64,000 bases of DNA from Agapanthus africanus (taxonomy: Eukaryota; Streptophyta; Magnoliopsida; Asparagales; Amaryllidaceae): positions 189,303,044-189,367,043 of the forward strand of contig CM057344.1 in the NCBI GenBank assembly GCA_030015575.1. The letters run 5' to 3'. The notes beneath the pieces were generated by a model. The model made no database searches. It was not told the DNA's origin and saw only the letters and a list, made by a program, of their open reading frames with translations. The position numbers were made by a program, and so were the translations under genes. Position 1 is the stretch's first letter; the number at the start of each line of letters is the position of its first letter. Of this stretch, positions 46,385 to 58,814 are shown piece by piece.

Positions 46385-48593
46385 TGTAGGGTTCCTAGGC
46401 ACACTAATGAGGTCTCACAAGGCATCAACCATGCCAATTTCAAATTTTACAAGTGCCGAGAAACTCTAATACGGATCGTTAACTAGAATTTTAGGCGAAA
46501 CATGCAACTAGTTATAAACTTAACTAAGTGAACGGAAATACAACCTTTGTAGATCCGGTACTCCACCTCCATAGCTCCATGATGAAGTCCCCTTGCTGTC
46601 CAAATCGAATCCCGGGCTCTAGCGTCGGCTTCATCGGAGAAATGGGCGGGCTAGGTCGTCGACTTCGATGCCGAAGATGATCTACGTCGAGGCAACACTA
46701 GATCAAGCTCCAACTTCACCAAGTCAAGAAACTTGAGAAGAAAACAGCCTATACTACTTGGCAAGTGGTAGAGGATGAAGAAATAGGAAGTGGGTTCACT
46801 TTAGAATTGGATTTCTCACTCTTTTACTCAAGATGCCATTAAAGCTAGTGAGCTTTCTTCTTGAAGATGAAGAAGAAGAAGAAGATAGAATATGATAAGT
46901 TAATTTTAATAGAAAAGAAAAATCAATTCTTATCATATACAAACCATGGTTAAGTGTAGAGAATGAATCATGGTTAAGTGGAATGGTTAGGGTTAAGAAT
47001 GAGACAAAAGGGGTCAAACTTTCAACACTTCATGAAGCTTCATGAAAGATACAAAGAAAGCCACCATATCAATTTATCCTTTTAATTTCCCAAAAGAATA
47101 AATAAATAAATGAATGAACAAGCAAAACCCTAATCATCAATTTAACCATGGTTTAGTTCTTTACACTTAACCAAATAAGCATGTATCATCAAACATGATA
47201 CAATCATGTGCACAAAAGTATATCACATATACAACTTGCACAATTCAAGTGAGAATCATTTTAAAGTGAACCAATACTAGTTAATGCAAAGTAATATATC
47301 AAATATATAATTATACATTAAATCATTAAATCAACACTTGATTCAATGATCCGGTCATGTCGCACATAACCGACTAGTATCCAATGTATCGACTTATCGA
47401 ATCAATCTTCGATTCGATAATTAGGTTATATCGCATACAACCTTATCGATACATTCATCGCGAGAATAGAATACGGTATCACATACATGCATTATTCTTG
47501 GTCCCGCACATATCTCATATGCGCTCCTATTTCGTTTCGCTTGAGCCAGGAAACCTCTGTGTAGGACTCTAAAGACTCGTCAATACGCCGGCAGCAGGTG
47601 ATGATCATATCAAACACCCACAAGCCGCAAGCGGTCTGCTAAACATAACGGCCACCCGGGTATTGAGCGATCAGAAGATCGACGAGCAAGCCCGCTCATA
47701 CTCCTGTGAATCCAACCAGTAGCACTTACCGTACTGTCCGGTCTCGTCGTCTGATATGTCGCATATCTCGCCCAGGGGTGGTAAACGTCAGACCCCAACA
47801 GCTCGATAAGTCATGTCGATATGAGGTCTATAACAGTTCGAGAAACTACTGGTAACACTTACCAGTAAATCTCAGCAACCCTGGCCAGGGATTTCCGGTT
47901 ATAGCCAATCGAACACAGCGCAACATCAACTCCCTATACCGGGAGAGACGAATCCCCTCCTATCGCTCATTGCCTCCATGTGATTCGGGACTGTACCCAA
48001 AAGCCACCGTTTTGCACGCCCTCTTGGACGTGGTAAGGTGGAAACCAAAGCACAGTGGGAACCACACAAGACTCTATGACGATCTCGGATCAACAGACTA
48101 CTCTGTACCAGTGTCACCAGAGAACTGCCATCTGACGTAAGGTATAATACCATCTGGGAGTTCTCGGCGAGTCCGTCCAGTGTACCCAGTCTCTACTGAG
48201 CACCCGTATATCATCTCTGATGTCAAACACCAATGGATATGGGATCATCCATCGCCCATCTGTATGGTTCGAGAAGGTATACGCTAGTCTACTCTGGTAT
48301 ATCGATGCCCCGTCTCGATATACCCACGACTAGGGACCTTGAAGGATGTACTTATGGACTACCATGTTCCCACTAGTATGATCCGCATCATAGTCCTGGT
48401 AGTCAAGTACTCATCCTAAGGGCTTTACCAACATGTAACAGAGAGACAATCAGTGTACACGTTAAGGTAAAGTGCAACCAGATAGCATACTATCATGTCG
48501 AGCAAGAAAGTCCTCCCTATATATGTCCAAGAATCCACTACAATATACATTCTATGTATAGTAATGGCCTCTAGGGCATACATATAACTAACA
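46385..48593 (-). mobile_element. C2 5' LTR
   Basis: TGTAGGGTTCCTAGGCACAC to ...ATACATATAACTAACA, followed by TAATC. Confidence 0.94.
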
Positions 48594-48598
48594 TAATC

Positions 48599-51193
48599 GT
48601 CTAGTATGCCACGGTATCTAGCTTGGAACTCTTCCAACATACCGTCCCTTTTTTTAGGGTAAAGACAAAGCCTGTGACTGACATTCAGTCGTCCTTATCA
48701 ACCTGGAACCTTTCCAATGATTCTCCCCAGGATCAATTAATACCTTCTCACTACATCTAGTGAGTAGCCTAACATCCAATTAGATCTATCTCATAGATCC
48801 AAAACCCAGGATTTAGTAGGTATCACTTTGATCCTATATGCAGAATCCTTGTGATAAGCGGAGATTGACCGAGCGTAGCATAGGAAACTCCTTCCCTATC
48901 AAGAGTATGTCATCCACGTACTCTACGAGGATCACCAGTATACTCCCTACTACCTTTTTGTACATACAAGGTTCATCTACCATTTTGATGAAGTCAAACT
49001 CTTCGTCTAACTCATCAAAACAGATGTTCCATCACCGCGATGCCTGCTTTATCACATAAAACATCTTGCACACGTTTCCGCTGCTCCTACTGTCTACGAA
49101 GCCCTCTGACTATGTACTTATAGACTATCTCTTCTAATTCTTTATTTAGAAAAGCAGTGGTGACACCCAACCGCCAGATATCGTAGTCATGGTATGCAGC
49201 CGTAGCAAGTAGGATCTGGATGGACTTAAGCATAGGTACTTCGAAAAGGTTTCATCATAATCCATACCTGGTCAATGATGCAAACTTTTAACAAGTCTAG
49301 CTTTGAAAGTCTCAACTTTTCCATGTACACCAAGTAATCTTCTCAAGATATACTTGCTTCTGATGGGGATTTAACCCTTCAGATAAAGCAACCAATGTCC
49401 ATACTTTGTTGGTGTATAAGGATTCCATCTCGGATCGATAAGCATCCAGCCATTCTTACAGAGTCCTACTCCTGATGGCCAGCCCGAAACTAGTTGGGTC
49501 ATCATCCCATGATGCAATCCTTGCTCCCACTGTTATAGAGAAACCGAAGTATCTCTCAGGTAGGTGAGAAACCCTACTAGATCGGCGGAGAGGCTAAGGT
49601 TCGTTGGTTGCGAATCCTTTGGTTTTACCAAATCATCAGCTGCAGTTTGTATAGCTGGAACTGTTTCCAGTTCTACCTCATAACCAATAATTTCTTCACA
49701 AGAAATTCCCTTTCACAAAGGTGGCATGCTGAGTAACAAAACATCTTTTGTTCCTCGGTTAGGTAGAAGATATTCCCTTGCGTATGCCTGGGATATCCAA
49801 CAAACTTCTACAGAGTTGACTTTGCCTCGAGCTTGTCCGGATTTTGCTTTTTAGACATAGTCCGGACAACCCTAAATCTTAACTGACTTAAGAGATGGGC
49901 TCTTCCCTTTCCATATTTCATATGAAGTGGTAGGCAACTGATTTGATCGGAACCCTATTCAATAGGTATGCAACTTCATAAGTGCATAACTCCCTAAAAG
50001 GAAATAGGAAACTCAATAGTACTCATAATAGAGCACACCATATCTAATAGGGTGTGATTGCTCCGCCCCGATACACCGAGGTGCTGTGGTGTATACGGAG
50101 GAGTAATGCTGAGAGAGAATCTCATTCTTAGAATAGTCCAGGAATCCCGTGCTCAAGTATTTTCCTCCTTGATCACATCAAAGGACATAATACTTTTACC
50201 CGTATTTTGGTTCTCTACTTCTAACTTATATTCTATGAATATCTCAAAAGGTTCGGACTTGTGTTTTAACAGGAACATATGTCTGATCTTGAGAGATTAT
50301 CAGAGAATGTAATGAAGTACAAAGAACCGGTCTTGGCATGTGTAGACAGGGGACCTTCATACATCAACATGTATCATCCCAAGAGTTCACTAACTCTTTC
50401 TCTGTTTCCAATAAACAGAGCTATAGTCATCTTATCTTTGTGACATGACTGGCAAGTTTCACAAGATATAAATTCAAACTAATTTAAATATGCATCTTAA
50501 TGTAACTTCAGCTAGTCGGGTCGCATTGATATGACCTAGTCTACAATGACTCAAGAAGGATTCGTTCATTTCTGAACTCTTCCTCTTGTGTGTGTTCTGT
50601 ATACTAAGAACTGTAGTTTGATTTAGAACGTCAATGCTTTTAGATAACGTGCCTGAACCGATCAACTCTTGATTTAGAAAATGTTCAAAACGTTATCCAA
50701 CAATACAAAATTATATCTTTCTTTACTAATAAAGAGACTGATATGATTTCGTATATCAGGTTCGGTATTTAATGACATTTGTTCAGAATCAATGTATTCA
50801 GGTAATACAGGGTGACAGTGACCAACAGACCTGGCTGCAACACTTGCACCGTTTTCTGCCTCATGAAACATATAACCCGTTCTCAGTTCTTTACCTTTCT
50901 GTAGCCCTATGTAACAAATTACATATGCGGGATCCTGATCTGGTATCACATACCCAGGACGTAAAGGATACTGAGAAACAGTTCTCTGTAATGAACACAT
51001 CCGAAGATAATGCATCAACATGCACTCTCTTCGTTTTGGCGGCACGGGAATTCTGGTAATCCCCTAATTCCTGCTCTGTCTTATAACAATTATAAGTTGG
51101 AGCGGGACCAACGTTCCCCAGCTCAGTATAACAAGCGCGTTCGGTCAATACATCCGTATTATTATCTTTATTAAGGCGTGATATGGTCGCTAC
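48599..51193 (-). pseudogene. C1 pol remnants (RT, integrase, pre-integrase)
   Basis: Minus-strand continuation of C1 after C2. RT sequence lies around 48838-49330. The linker and an additional stretch near 49675-49815 absent from the other three copies come next. Integrase follows, with the CRLGHINATRLAEV zinc-binding wording within 50474-50665. Then comes pre-integrase sequence with VPEYIDSEQ-like wording within 50674-51045. The extra 130-150 bases near 49680 align with Copia pol linker sequence and may represent the longer ancestral form. Broken in several places. Confidence 0.8.
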
Positions 51194-51216
51194 CTGGAGA
51201 GAGAGAGAAGAAAACA
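51194..51216 (-). promoter_or_regulatory. C1 pyrimidine tract with AG, splice-acceptor-like
   Basis: The reverse complement gives ttttcttctctctctccag followed by GTAGCGACC. It is retained in the oldest of the four elements. Confidence 0.5.
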
Positions 51217-51620
51217 CTCTGCGTGCGCTCTTGCAAGATCGGATTGGTTATTATTTTATCTAATCAGGATGGCTCCCACTGTTTTTATCAAATCTTCCTT
51301 CAAACCCTAAAAGGAAAGAATAGCCAGGATTAATTACACGCTACAAGTTCGCCAATCTTTCAGCCAGGCCAGTGTCGGTACTTTGAGAAAGGTTCCCCGT
51401 GCTTTCGCACGGACCTAATTAATGTAAACCTCATTTTCCCAGAGGCGTAACCCCGTTGACACTTTTCTAGACACCTACTTGATCGGATAATTGTAATGTG
51501 TAAAACTCTCCCAGGAGTAACTCTTACTCGCAGCGGGTATCGGGATCCAACTATCTCATAGAAGGTATGCTATCTCATTGCAAATTTCAACACTTGAAAT
51601 TCCTAATAATATTTTGCCCC

Positions 51621-51839
51621 AAGCGTCCTATGACCTTGACAGAGGTCAACAAAGCATAGGCCGCTAGTCAAGTTCAACCCATCATTTCCTGATTGAAGTA
51701 AACCCACCCGCATGACCCTTGACAGAGGTCAACAAGGTCGCATGACTACCCTAAATCAATCACATCATATGCTTATACAGATAAGCACTAATCAGCTACC
51801 GCACACTACGCCTTGACAGAGGTCAACAAACGCAGCACG
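51621..51839 (-). other. C1 triple stem-loop array, CTCT tetraloop
   Basis: In element sense TTGAC-CTCT-GTCAA occurs three times (51803-51839 first, 51708-51747 second, 51621-51666 third). The third outer stem is CCTATG with CATAGG, then one mismatch, then AGCG with CGCT. The first has CTGCG with CGTAG including a G-U pair. The second outer stem is weaker here, with two mismatches, which fits the greater age of this copy. Confidence 0.78.
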
Positions 51840-51974
51840 AATACTAACTATTACTTATCTGAAATGACGGAGGGCTACGACAGGTTTTTCTGAAAACCTA
51901 TTGCGTAATGAACTTGATATCGTTGTAGAATTAAATGATTTTGAAATGGAGTGTTTTTTTAGGCTTTTCTAGTT

Positions 51975-52211
51975 TTGCTAAAGGGGTCACTCCCGGTGAA
52001 GGGATCGTCGGCCCTTTCCTCGTCGAATGAGTTGCGGGATATATCATATATATCACTGTGCAAAGCATAAACTATAGAAGCTATCAAAAGACAAACCGGG
52101 TGTGTAGCATCTGCCAGTTATTGCTAAAGGGATCACTCCCGGTGAAGGGATCTCGGCCCTTTCCTCATCGAATAAGGTTCAGGATATATCATACATACCG
52201 CTGTGCAAAGC
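51975..52211 (-). repeat. C1 leader direct repeat, two units
   Basis: Reverse-strand units at about 51975-52065 and 52123-52211 sharing the 'cactcccggtgaagggatc' block and an 'atatatcatatata'-type dyad. Confidence 0.8.
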
Positions 52212-52560
52212 AAGAACCGTAGCTACATGTTTTTGAAAATTCGATTCCACAACATCTTTAGGTTTCTTTTCTTTCATTAATCACATTAATGAAGTCCCAT
52301 CAATTAAGTCACCTAAATATTACAGATAAATACGACGTACACTTATGCCATCCGCATTCGCCTCGATGTCCCCTCGTGCACCGTTAGGTTAGGTAACTAA
52401 CGACAGAGCTGGGCAGGGCGAGCGCGGGTGTAAAACATAAGTAACGTCTATATAATATATCATATATACTATATACAGTATTTATCACAGAACATCAAAT
52501 GATCACATCACAGATATCGCAGCAGAAGAAACATATGAAATATTGGATATACTAGAACGC

Positions 52561-52594
52561 CCGTGTTTTCAATACGTGCCTGTATAAAACACGG
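52561..52594 (-). other. C1 leader hairpin, TCCGTGTTTT type
   Basis: CCGTGTTTT pairs with AAAACACGG, with inner CAATAC/GTAT pairing, as in the other copies. Confidence 0.78.
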
Positions 52595-54090
52595 ATTCCA
52601 CGGCCGCGATGAATAGCCAAACCAACACCCCTAGACCCCTACGAGAGCGGCAAGCAACCCTACCAATTCTAGAGTTAGGAGACCCGAACTCGACTCCTCG
52701 AGTTGGTCTCCCACTGGACTCCAGAACCCGGTTACTTGTGCCCTCCTTCTTGGGTCTATCCTAGTGCGGAAAAGTAAATAATATACAATGGGTGACATCT
52801 TCCGCAACCTGGAAGTGCCCCAATAAAAGAATATTACATACAAGTTAATTTTACATGAATGAAAATTAAAAACTCTCATCTCACATAAAACCCCCCGGCT
52901 ATTCAAGACGCGATGATCCAATATAACATATCCAGCAACACATAACATCACATGTCATTAATGTAAGTAAATGTGCGCATCCCAATTGTCGTTGACATAT
53001 AGCAACAAAACCGGCGATATCACATATTACACTTACGGTCACAGAAAAGAAAGTGTAAAACTACAACAGTTGGAATCCGCAACCTCTTTAGACATCGCAT
53101 GCCTAACCAATGAATTCCTTAGACATCGCATGCCTAACAATTATAAACCCCACATTTTAGTCTCAATATCGAAAACACTTTTCAATATCTAGTCGGGCAA
53201 TTCAACAAGATTCCCGATAAACTGATCGAATGCTTGTCGCAAACTTTAGTAGGCGGTCGCACCCCCGGATTCCGTCGACGAAGTGCACTAAGGCGGAACA
53301 CCGCTGCCGCGAGCACCCAAATGGATGCTTTTGGCTACGGGGTTCTCCTACAGTCACTTGGTCGGGGCTATGGGGCATGGCTGTCTATTAAGTTTATCCG
53401 GCGAGTATCCGCGTAAGCTACGTGATTGCGACGGACTTTTGATCACATCAAAATCCCGTGGCAACCGATCAAGTGAGCCTAAACTGCTATGTTTATAACA
53501 TTCATATTAGTTATCTCATAACTACTTGTAGATTCCAAATATTGTATCACATTCCAGATAAATAGAAAATGTTAAACTTTCAGATCGATCAAACAAACTC
53601 CCAAGTTTTCCCGAAACAGCTCAACTTTTGAAATAAGTTCAAAAACATCCATTTCATGCCACAGTACCAACGGTCCAGCCGTAGAAGGGTCAAGCCAACG
53701 CCTCACATGTGGCACGCCGTACTGCCCCAGCCCCTAAGGTTCAAAGGGAAGTTCAAGACGGTTACATAATCGAGTTAAGGTTTGTTGTCTTCTAGAGGGT
53801 CCATCGAGTTACTTGCACTACTTAGACGTTCTTAAACTTCGGAAAAATCCAACACATGGAAATTTCCCGGCAGGGGAAAAAGTGGGTATTTATATCCGGT
53901 CGAACTTTTTAACATATTCTAAAATTACCTGGAAAAACACATAAACAAAGTTAAATAATCCGATCAAATTATCGAGTCCCCAATACACCCCAGAAAACTC
54001 AACTCTTGAGTGAAACATAAAAATTCCCAGAAGAATCACCAAACACCAGCTGAGGTTACTGTGCAAAAATGATTCACTGATCTTTATATA

Positions 54091-54139
54091 CGGCCGCGGA
54101 ACCGCCGCTAATACCATGTTAAGACCGCGGTTCCGCGGT
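54091..54139 (-). other. C1 GC-rich leader hairpin
   Basis: In element sense CCGCGGAACCGC pairs perfectly with GCGGTTCCGCGG. A partly paired upper stem and an ATG-containing loop lie between them. It lies about 200 bases after the primer-binding site, as in C2-C4. Confidence 0.85.
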
Positions 54140-54325
54140 GATTTTGTTGTATTACAGTCACGTGCTTCACAGTAACCCTTGAAGTTGCCTGCTGATATTT
54201 TTGAGAATTTTTAATATGGAAAAATCCACTGTTTTAAAATTTGTACAGAGAGGGGTGAAATCGGGGAATATCGGGTTCGATCGGACTTCTAGCTTCGTCT
54301 ACACTTCGCCTAAAGCTCTAGCTAG

Positions 54326-54337
54326 GCTCTGATACCA
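54326..54337 (-). other. C1 primer-binding site
   Basis: GCTCTGATACCA on the plus strand, one base from the 5' LTR. Confidence 0.95.
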
Positions 54338-54338
54338 C

Positions 54339-56556
54339 TGTAGGGTTACTAGACACACTCAAGAGGTTCTACAAGGCATCAACCATGCCAAATTAAAATT
54401 TTCCGGTGCCGAGAAACCCTAAACTAGATCGTTAACTAGAGATTAGGCGAAAAACGAGCAAGTAAACAACTTTATTGCTAAGTGAAAGGGAATACAACCT
54501 TTGTAGATCCGGTCCTCCACTTCTTTAGCTCCGTGTTGACGTCCCTCCGCTGCGATCATCGGGATCCCGGACTCTAGCAATAGTTTCGTCGGAGAAATGA
54601 TCGGGCTAGGTCATTGACTTCGAGGCCGAAGATGATCTACGTCGGGGAGACTCAAACTCAAGCTATTTCTTCACTTGGTCAAAAACTTTGTGAAGAGAAC
54701 ACCCTATACTACATGGAAAGTGGTAGAGGATGAAGAAATAGGAAGTGGGTTCACTTTAGAATTGGATTTCTCACTCTTTTTCTCATGGCACCATTGGAGC
54801 TCTCAGGCTTTTGTGAGCTTGATGAAGAGGATGATGAAGAGAAGAAGCATATCAATTAAAAGAATAATATGAATACATATCCTTTTAATCATGGCACCAT
54901 GGTTGAGTTAAGCCCTCATGCTTAACTCATGTTGAGATTTAACCATAGCATAAGGTTAAGGGTTGGGTTAGCTAATATCTTAAACAAATGACAAAGAGAG
55001 TTGACTTTGTTAATGTTCATCAAGCTTCATGAAGCTTGATAACTTTGACCAAAGTCACACTCTTTTGTTATATGCTTAGGAAAATAGTAAACCCTAATCT
55101 AAGCTTGATTTGGTTCAAGTCTCATACACACAACTTGTTTGTATCTTCAAGCATGATACAAACATGTACACTTGCATATATCACATATAAACAATGTGCA
55201 CATTCAAGTGAGAAAATCAATCTTAAGTGAACCAATACTAGTTAATGTAAAGTAATATATCAAATATATAATTATAAATTAAATCATTAAATCAACACTT
55301 GATTTAACGATCCGGTCATATCATATATAACCGACTAATATCAAGTGTATCAATGTATCGAATCAACACTTGATTCGGTAACCCGGCTATATCACATATA
55401 ACCGACCGATGATACAAATCGCGAGAATAGAATACAGTATCACATACTGGTATTATTCTCGGTCCCGCACATATCTCATATGCGCTCCTATTTCGTTTCG
55501 CTTGAGCCAGGAAACCCCTGTGTAGGACTCTAAAGACTCGTTAATACGCCGGCAGTAGGTAATGATCATATCAAACACCCACAAGCCGCAAGCGGCCTGC
55601 TAAACGTAACGACCACCCGGGTATTGAGCGATCAGAAGATCAATGAGCAAGCCCGCTCACACTCCTGTGAATCCAATCAGTAACACTACCGTATAGTCCG
55701 GTCTGTTCGTCTGATATGTCGCATATCTTGTCTAGGGGTGGTAAACGTCAGACCCCAATAACTCGAAAAGTCGTGTCGATATGAGGCTTATAACGGGTCG
55801 AGAAACTACTGGTTACACTTACTAGTAAATCACTAAAGCAGCCTTGGTCAAGGACTTCCTGTTATAGCCAATCGAGCACTGCGCAACATCAACTCCCTAT
55901 ACCGGGAGAGACGAAACCCCTCCTATCGCTCATTGCCTCCATGTGACTCGGGACTGTACCCAAAATCCACCGTTTTGCACGCCCTCTTGGACGAGGTAAG
56001 ATGGAAATCAAAACACAGTGGGAATCACACAAGACTCTATGACGATCTCGGGTCTACAAACTAACCTGCACCAGTGTTACCAGAGAACTTCCATCTGACG
56101 TAATGTATAATACCATCTGGGAGTTCTCGGCGAGTCCGTCCAGTGTATCCAGTCTCCACTGAACACCCATATATCATCTCTGATGTCAAACACCTATGGA
56201 TATAGGATCATCCATCGCCCATCTATATGGGTCGAGAAGGTACACGCTAGTCTACTCTGGTATATCGATGCCCCGTCTCGATACACCGATGACTAGGGAC
56301 TTTGAAGGATGTACTTATGGACTACCATGTCCCCACTAGTATGATCCACATCATAGTCTATGTAGTCAAGTACACATCCTAAGGGCTTTACCAACATGTA
56401 ACAGAGAGACTTAACGTGTACACGTTAAGGTAAAGAGTAACCAGATAGCATACTATCATATCGAGCAAGAAAGTCATCCCTATATATGTCCAAGCATCCA
56501 CTACAATATACATCCTATGTATAGTAATGGCCTTTAGGGCATACATATAACTAACA
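54339..56556 (-). mobile_element. C1 5' LTR
   Basis: 2218 bp, TGTAGGGTTACTAGACACAC to ...ATACATATAACTAACA, followed by TGTAG at 56557-56561 and the rest of the G1 LTR. Confidence 0.94.
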
Positions 56557-57363
56557 TGTAGTACCCTGATGATGTACCTTTTCATGATTGTTGCATATTC
56601 ATTTATCATACTTATGCTATCGGATTACATGTGATAGATAAATCGTTATTCGTGCATACTTGCGACTACAGTATGATGTTGATTACTATTCACGAGTTGG
56701 CAACTCACTCCCGTTGTGCCATAGTGTTTTGCAGGAATTACCCTCAGGGTAGTCGCGGTAGGGCGTCTTATCATCTCTACTTTTGCGGATACCGCTACGT
56801 TAGGCAGTGAGGCCTTTGCTCATAGGTGGGTTTGCGGTTATCTGCTTGTACATTGTATATCTTTTTGCTGGATCTAGTATTCTCCATCTACCACTATTTG
56901 TATATGACTTAGAGACGACTTGTGAGGATTCGGTATTTTATTATTTTGGTGACTTTGGGTGCCGTACTCGTGGGAGCCGGTTTTGTTTTGGAAAGTTTAC
57001 TTCTTATTACAGTCTTTTCTTTGATATTTCTTCGCTTTGGCTTCGTATACATGTTGTGGTGATTGTCTCCGCCGTTGGGCGTGATTTTTCTCCCATTTGG
57101 GATGCATTATATTTTATCTATGTTTTCCCCGTTTTCGGGGCTAGTTTTTACAAAGGTGGTGCTGCCGAAATTTTCAAGAAAGAAAACTAGAGTTAGAGAT
57201 TTTTACTTGTGATTTTCCAAATGTTAAGACTATGCTTTTCTCCGTTGATCCAGATTTGGGTGGTTTAGATTTCTGGGTTTCGGCTTACTTGAGTTGCGTA
57301 CGCCTGTAGACGTTACGTAGTTTAAGTGCCGGTTACTGGACAAATTTTGGGTCGTGACAAAGT

Positions 57364-57376
57364 TGGTATCAGAGCG
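57364..57376 (+). other. G1 primer-binding site
   Basis: TGGTATCAGAGCG, four bases after the LTR end GTCGTGACA. It is complementary to initiator Met tRNA. Confidence 0.93.
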
Positions 57377-57596
57377 CTAGGTTTTACCTTTCGGAGTGTA
57401 GGATGACCTTGGTATGATGGAATAGGTAGCTTAAGAAGAGTGACGTAGCGTGTGTATGCTCCGCGGCATAATTATGACACGGTACTCTGCCTAAGTGACC
57501 TTAGGACTTATTGATTGATATTCTTCCATGATGATATACATCCTTGTGATTCGATTCCTGTTTCCTTATCGAATCTTGTTTCAATTTCCAGCCTAT

Positions 57597-58757
57597 ATGC
57601 CGCCGAAGACTACGAGGGCACAGAGAGCGGCCGCGAGGGCCGAGGTCAGAGTTGACTCGTCTGAGGCAAGGACTGACCAGGGCAGTATGCCTGTTGTACC
57701 GGAGCATATTGCTATGATTGGGGTTGGTATGCAGGACCTGCGCCAGATGATGGGGACTTTAGTAGATGCCTTTCGAGCGTAAGGGCAGGCAGTTGTTCCA
57801 CCCGTTGCAGGGACCACGATTGTACCTACAGTTTCGGCAGTCACAGTTACAGCTCTGAAGGTTATTACCGTGTCACTGACAGATTTTATGAGGCTGAGGC
57901 CTCCGGTGTTTACTGGCACAGATGTTACTGAGGATCCACAGTCGTTTATCGACCGGATGGCCAGGATTTGTCGTTCGCTCCGATGCTCCGACGAGAGATG
58001 GGTAGAGTTTGCGAGTTTCCGGCTGGAGGGTCTGGCCCAGAAGTGGTATGAGTCGTTGGAGAGGGGCAGAGCCGCTGGTCTTGCTCCTATGACGTGGGCT
58101 GAGTTTGTGACGGTGTTTCTTACCCGTTTTCTTCCACCGAGCGTCAGGGATGAGCGAGCACGCAAATTTGAGTCATTACGTCAGACTCCGGGGATGACGG
58201 TGTCTAAGTATGATGTACTGTTTACCGAGCTGTCTGTGTATGCTCCGTACCTAGCGGCGACTAAGGAGATGAGGGTGAAGAGGTTTGTTCGAGGCCTGCT
58301 TACCCAGTTGTTCCTAGCCATCAGCATTCAGCTTTGTGATACGTATGCGGCAGCTGTGGATGTAGCCCTATTGGTGGAGGAGCGTCTAGCTGAGTCATCG
58401 GTTGTTTCGGAACCGAAGAGGACTCGTACGGATGTACCAGCACGGAGACCGAGGTTTGCACGCAGAGGCAGATTTCCTTCAGACTCAGGGAGTAGCATAG
58501 ATATGGGACGAGGCCAGTTATTCAGCTCTTACTCTCAGGAGGGCCAGCGACCGTCTTATTGGTGCTTTGGGTGTGGCAGTCTACAACACCTTGTTCGGGA
58601 TTGTACCGTGGTGCGTCAGAGAGGGCCAGCAGTACCCCACGTTACCTTACCACCTTCTCCGCCTCAGAGAGCGTTGCCTCTTATTCCTGTTGTTGCGCCG
58701 CGTCAGACTCCTCTGCAGAGAGGTCGTGGTCATAGGGGTTTTGTGCCGAGAGGATGA
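57597..58757 (+). pseudogene. G1 gag remnant with CCHC zinc knuckle
   Basis: The likely start is MPPKTTRAQRAAARAE at 57597, a basic N-terminus common in this clade. A retrotransposon-gag domain follows: RPPVFTGTDVTEDPQSFIDR, WYESLERG, FLTRFLPPSVRDERARKF and RFVRGLLTQLF, at about 57888-58310. A CX2CX4HX4C knuckle (CFGCGSLQHLVRDC) lies near 58562-58604. The structural protein of this family packages element RNA in cytoplasmic particles. The copy is a fossil. Confidence 0.88.
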
Positions 58758-58814
58758 GGAGGCAGAGGTGGAGGACAGCCAGTAGCCGGTAGAGGGCAGG
58801 CACGGGTTTTTGCC

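Larger units (their letters stand above)
27849..48593 (-). mobile_element. Copia element C2, nested in C1
   Basis: Minus-strand element. Its 3' LTR is 27849-30059 (2211 bp) and its 5' LTR is 46385-48593 (2209 bp). The internal pieces are 30060-32548 and 42915-46384. Its own sequence is about 10.4 kb. TAATC flanks it. By eye the LTRs differ at about 47 positions (about 2%), between C1 and C3 as nesting requires. The left tip reads TATAGGG where other copies read TGTAGGG. The coding part is broken in several places. Confidence 0.93.
25286..56556 (-). mobile_element. Copia element C1 (outermost), 31 kb with nested copies
   Basis: Minus-strand element. Its 3' LTR is 25286-27502 and its 5' LTR is 54339-56556. 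The internal pieces are 27503-27848 and 48599-54338, which with the LTRs make about 10.5 kb of its own sequence. The two LTRs share sub-family marks such as 'agacacactcaagaggtt' and 'cacttctttagctccgtg' that C2 and C3 lack, and TGTAG flanks the whole. By eye the LTRs differ by roughly 3-3.5%, so it is the oldest of the four, as its outermost position demands. The coding part is broken in several places. Confidence 0.93.
22629..57359 (+). mobile_element. Gypsy G1 5' LTR, split by Copia C1
   Basis: LTR pieces are 22629-25285 and 56562-57359, about 3.45 kb when the insertion and one copy of the target duplication are set aside. It starts TGTAACGTTTTAGAAATCG and ends GGGTCGTGACA, with the primer-binding site just after. 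The start recurs at 60007 in the 3' LTR. Its 60-bp-like and 82-bp tandem repeats (24119-24275, 24275-24375) lie where the older reverse LTR has its minisatellite. The 117-codon frame at 22930-23283 lies inside the LTR, is broken in the other LTR and is not a gene. Confidence 0.9.

Noticed and set aside
57593-58165. 190-codon minus-strand frame
   Set aside because: It is the shadow of the Gypsy gag remnant on the plus strand.
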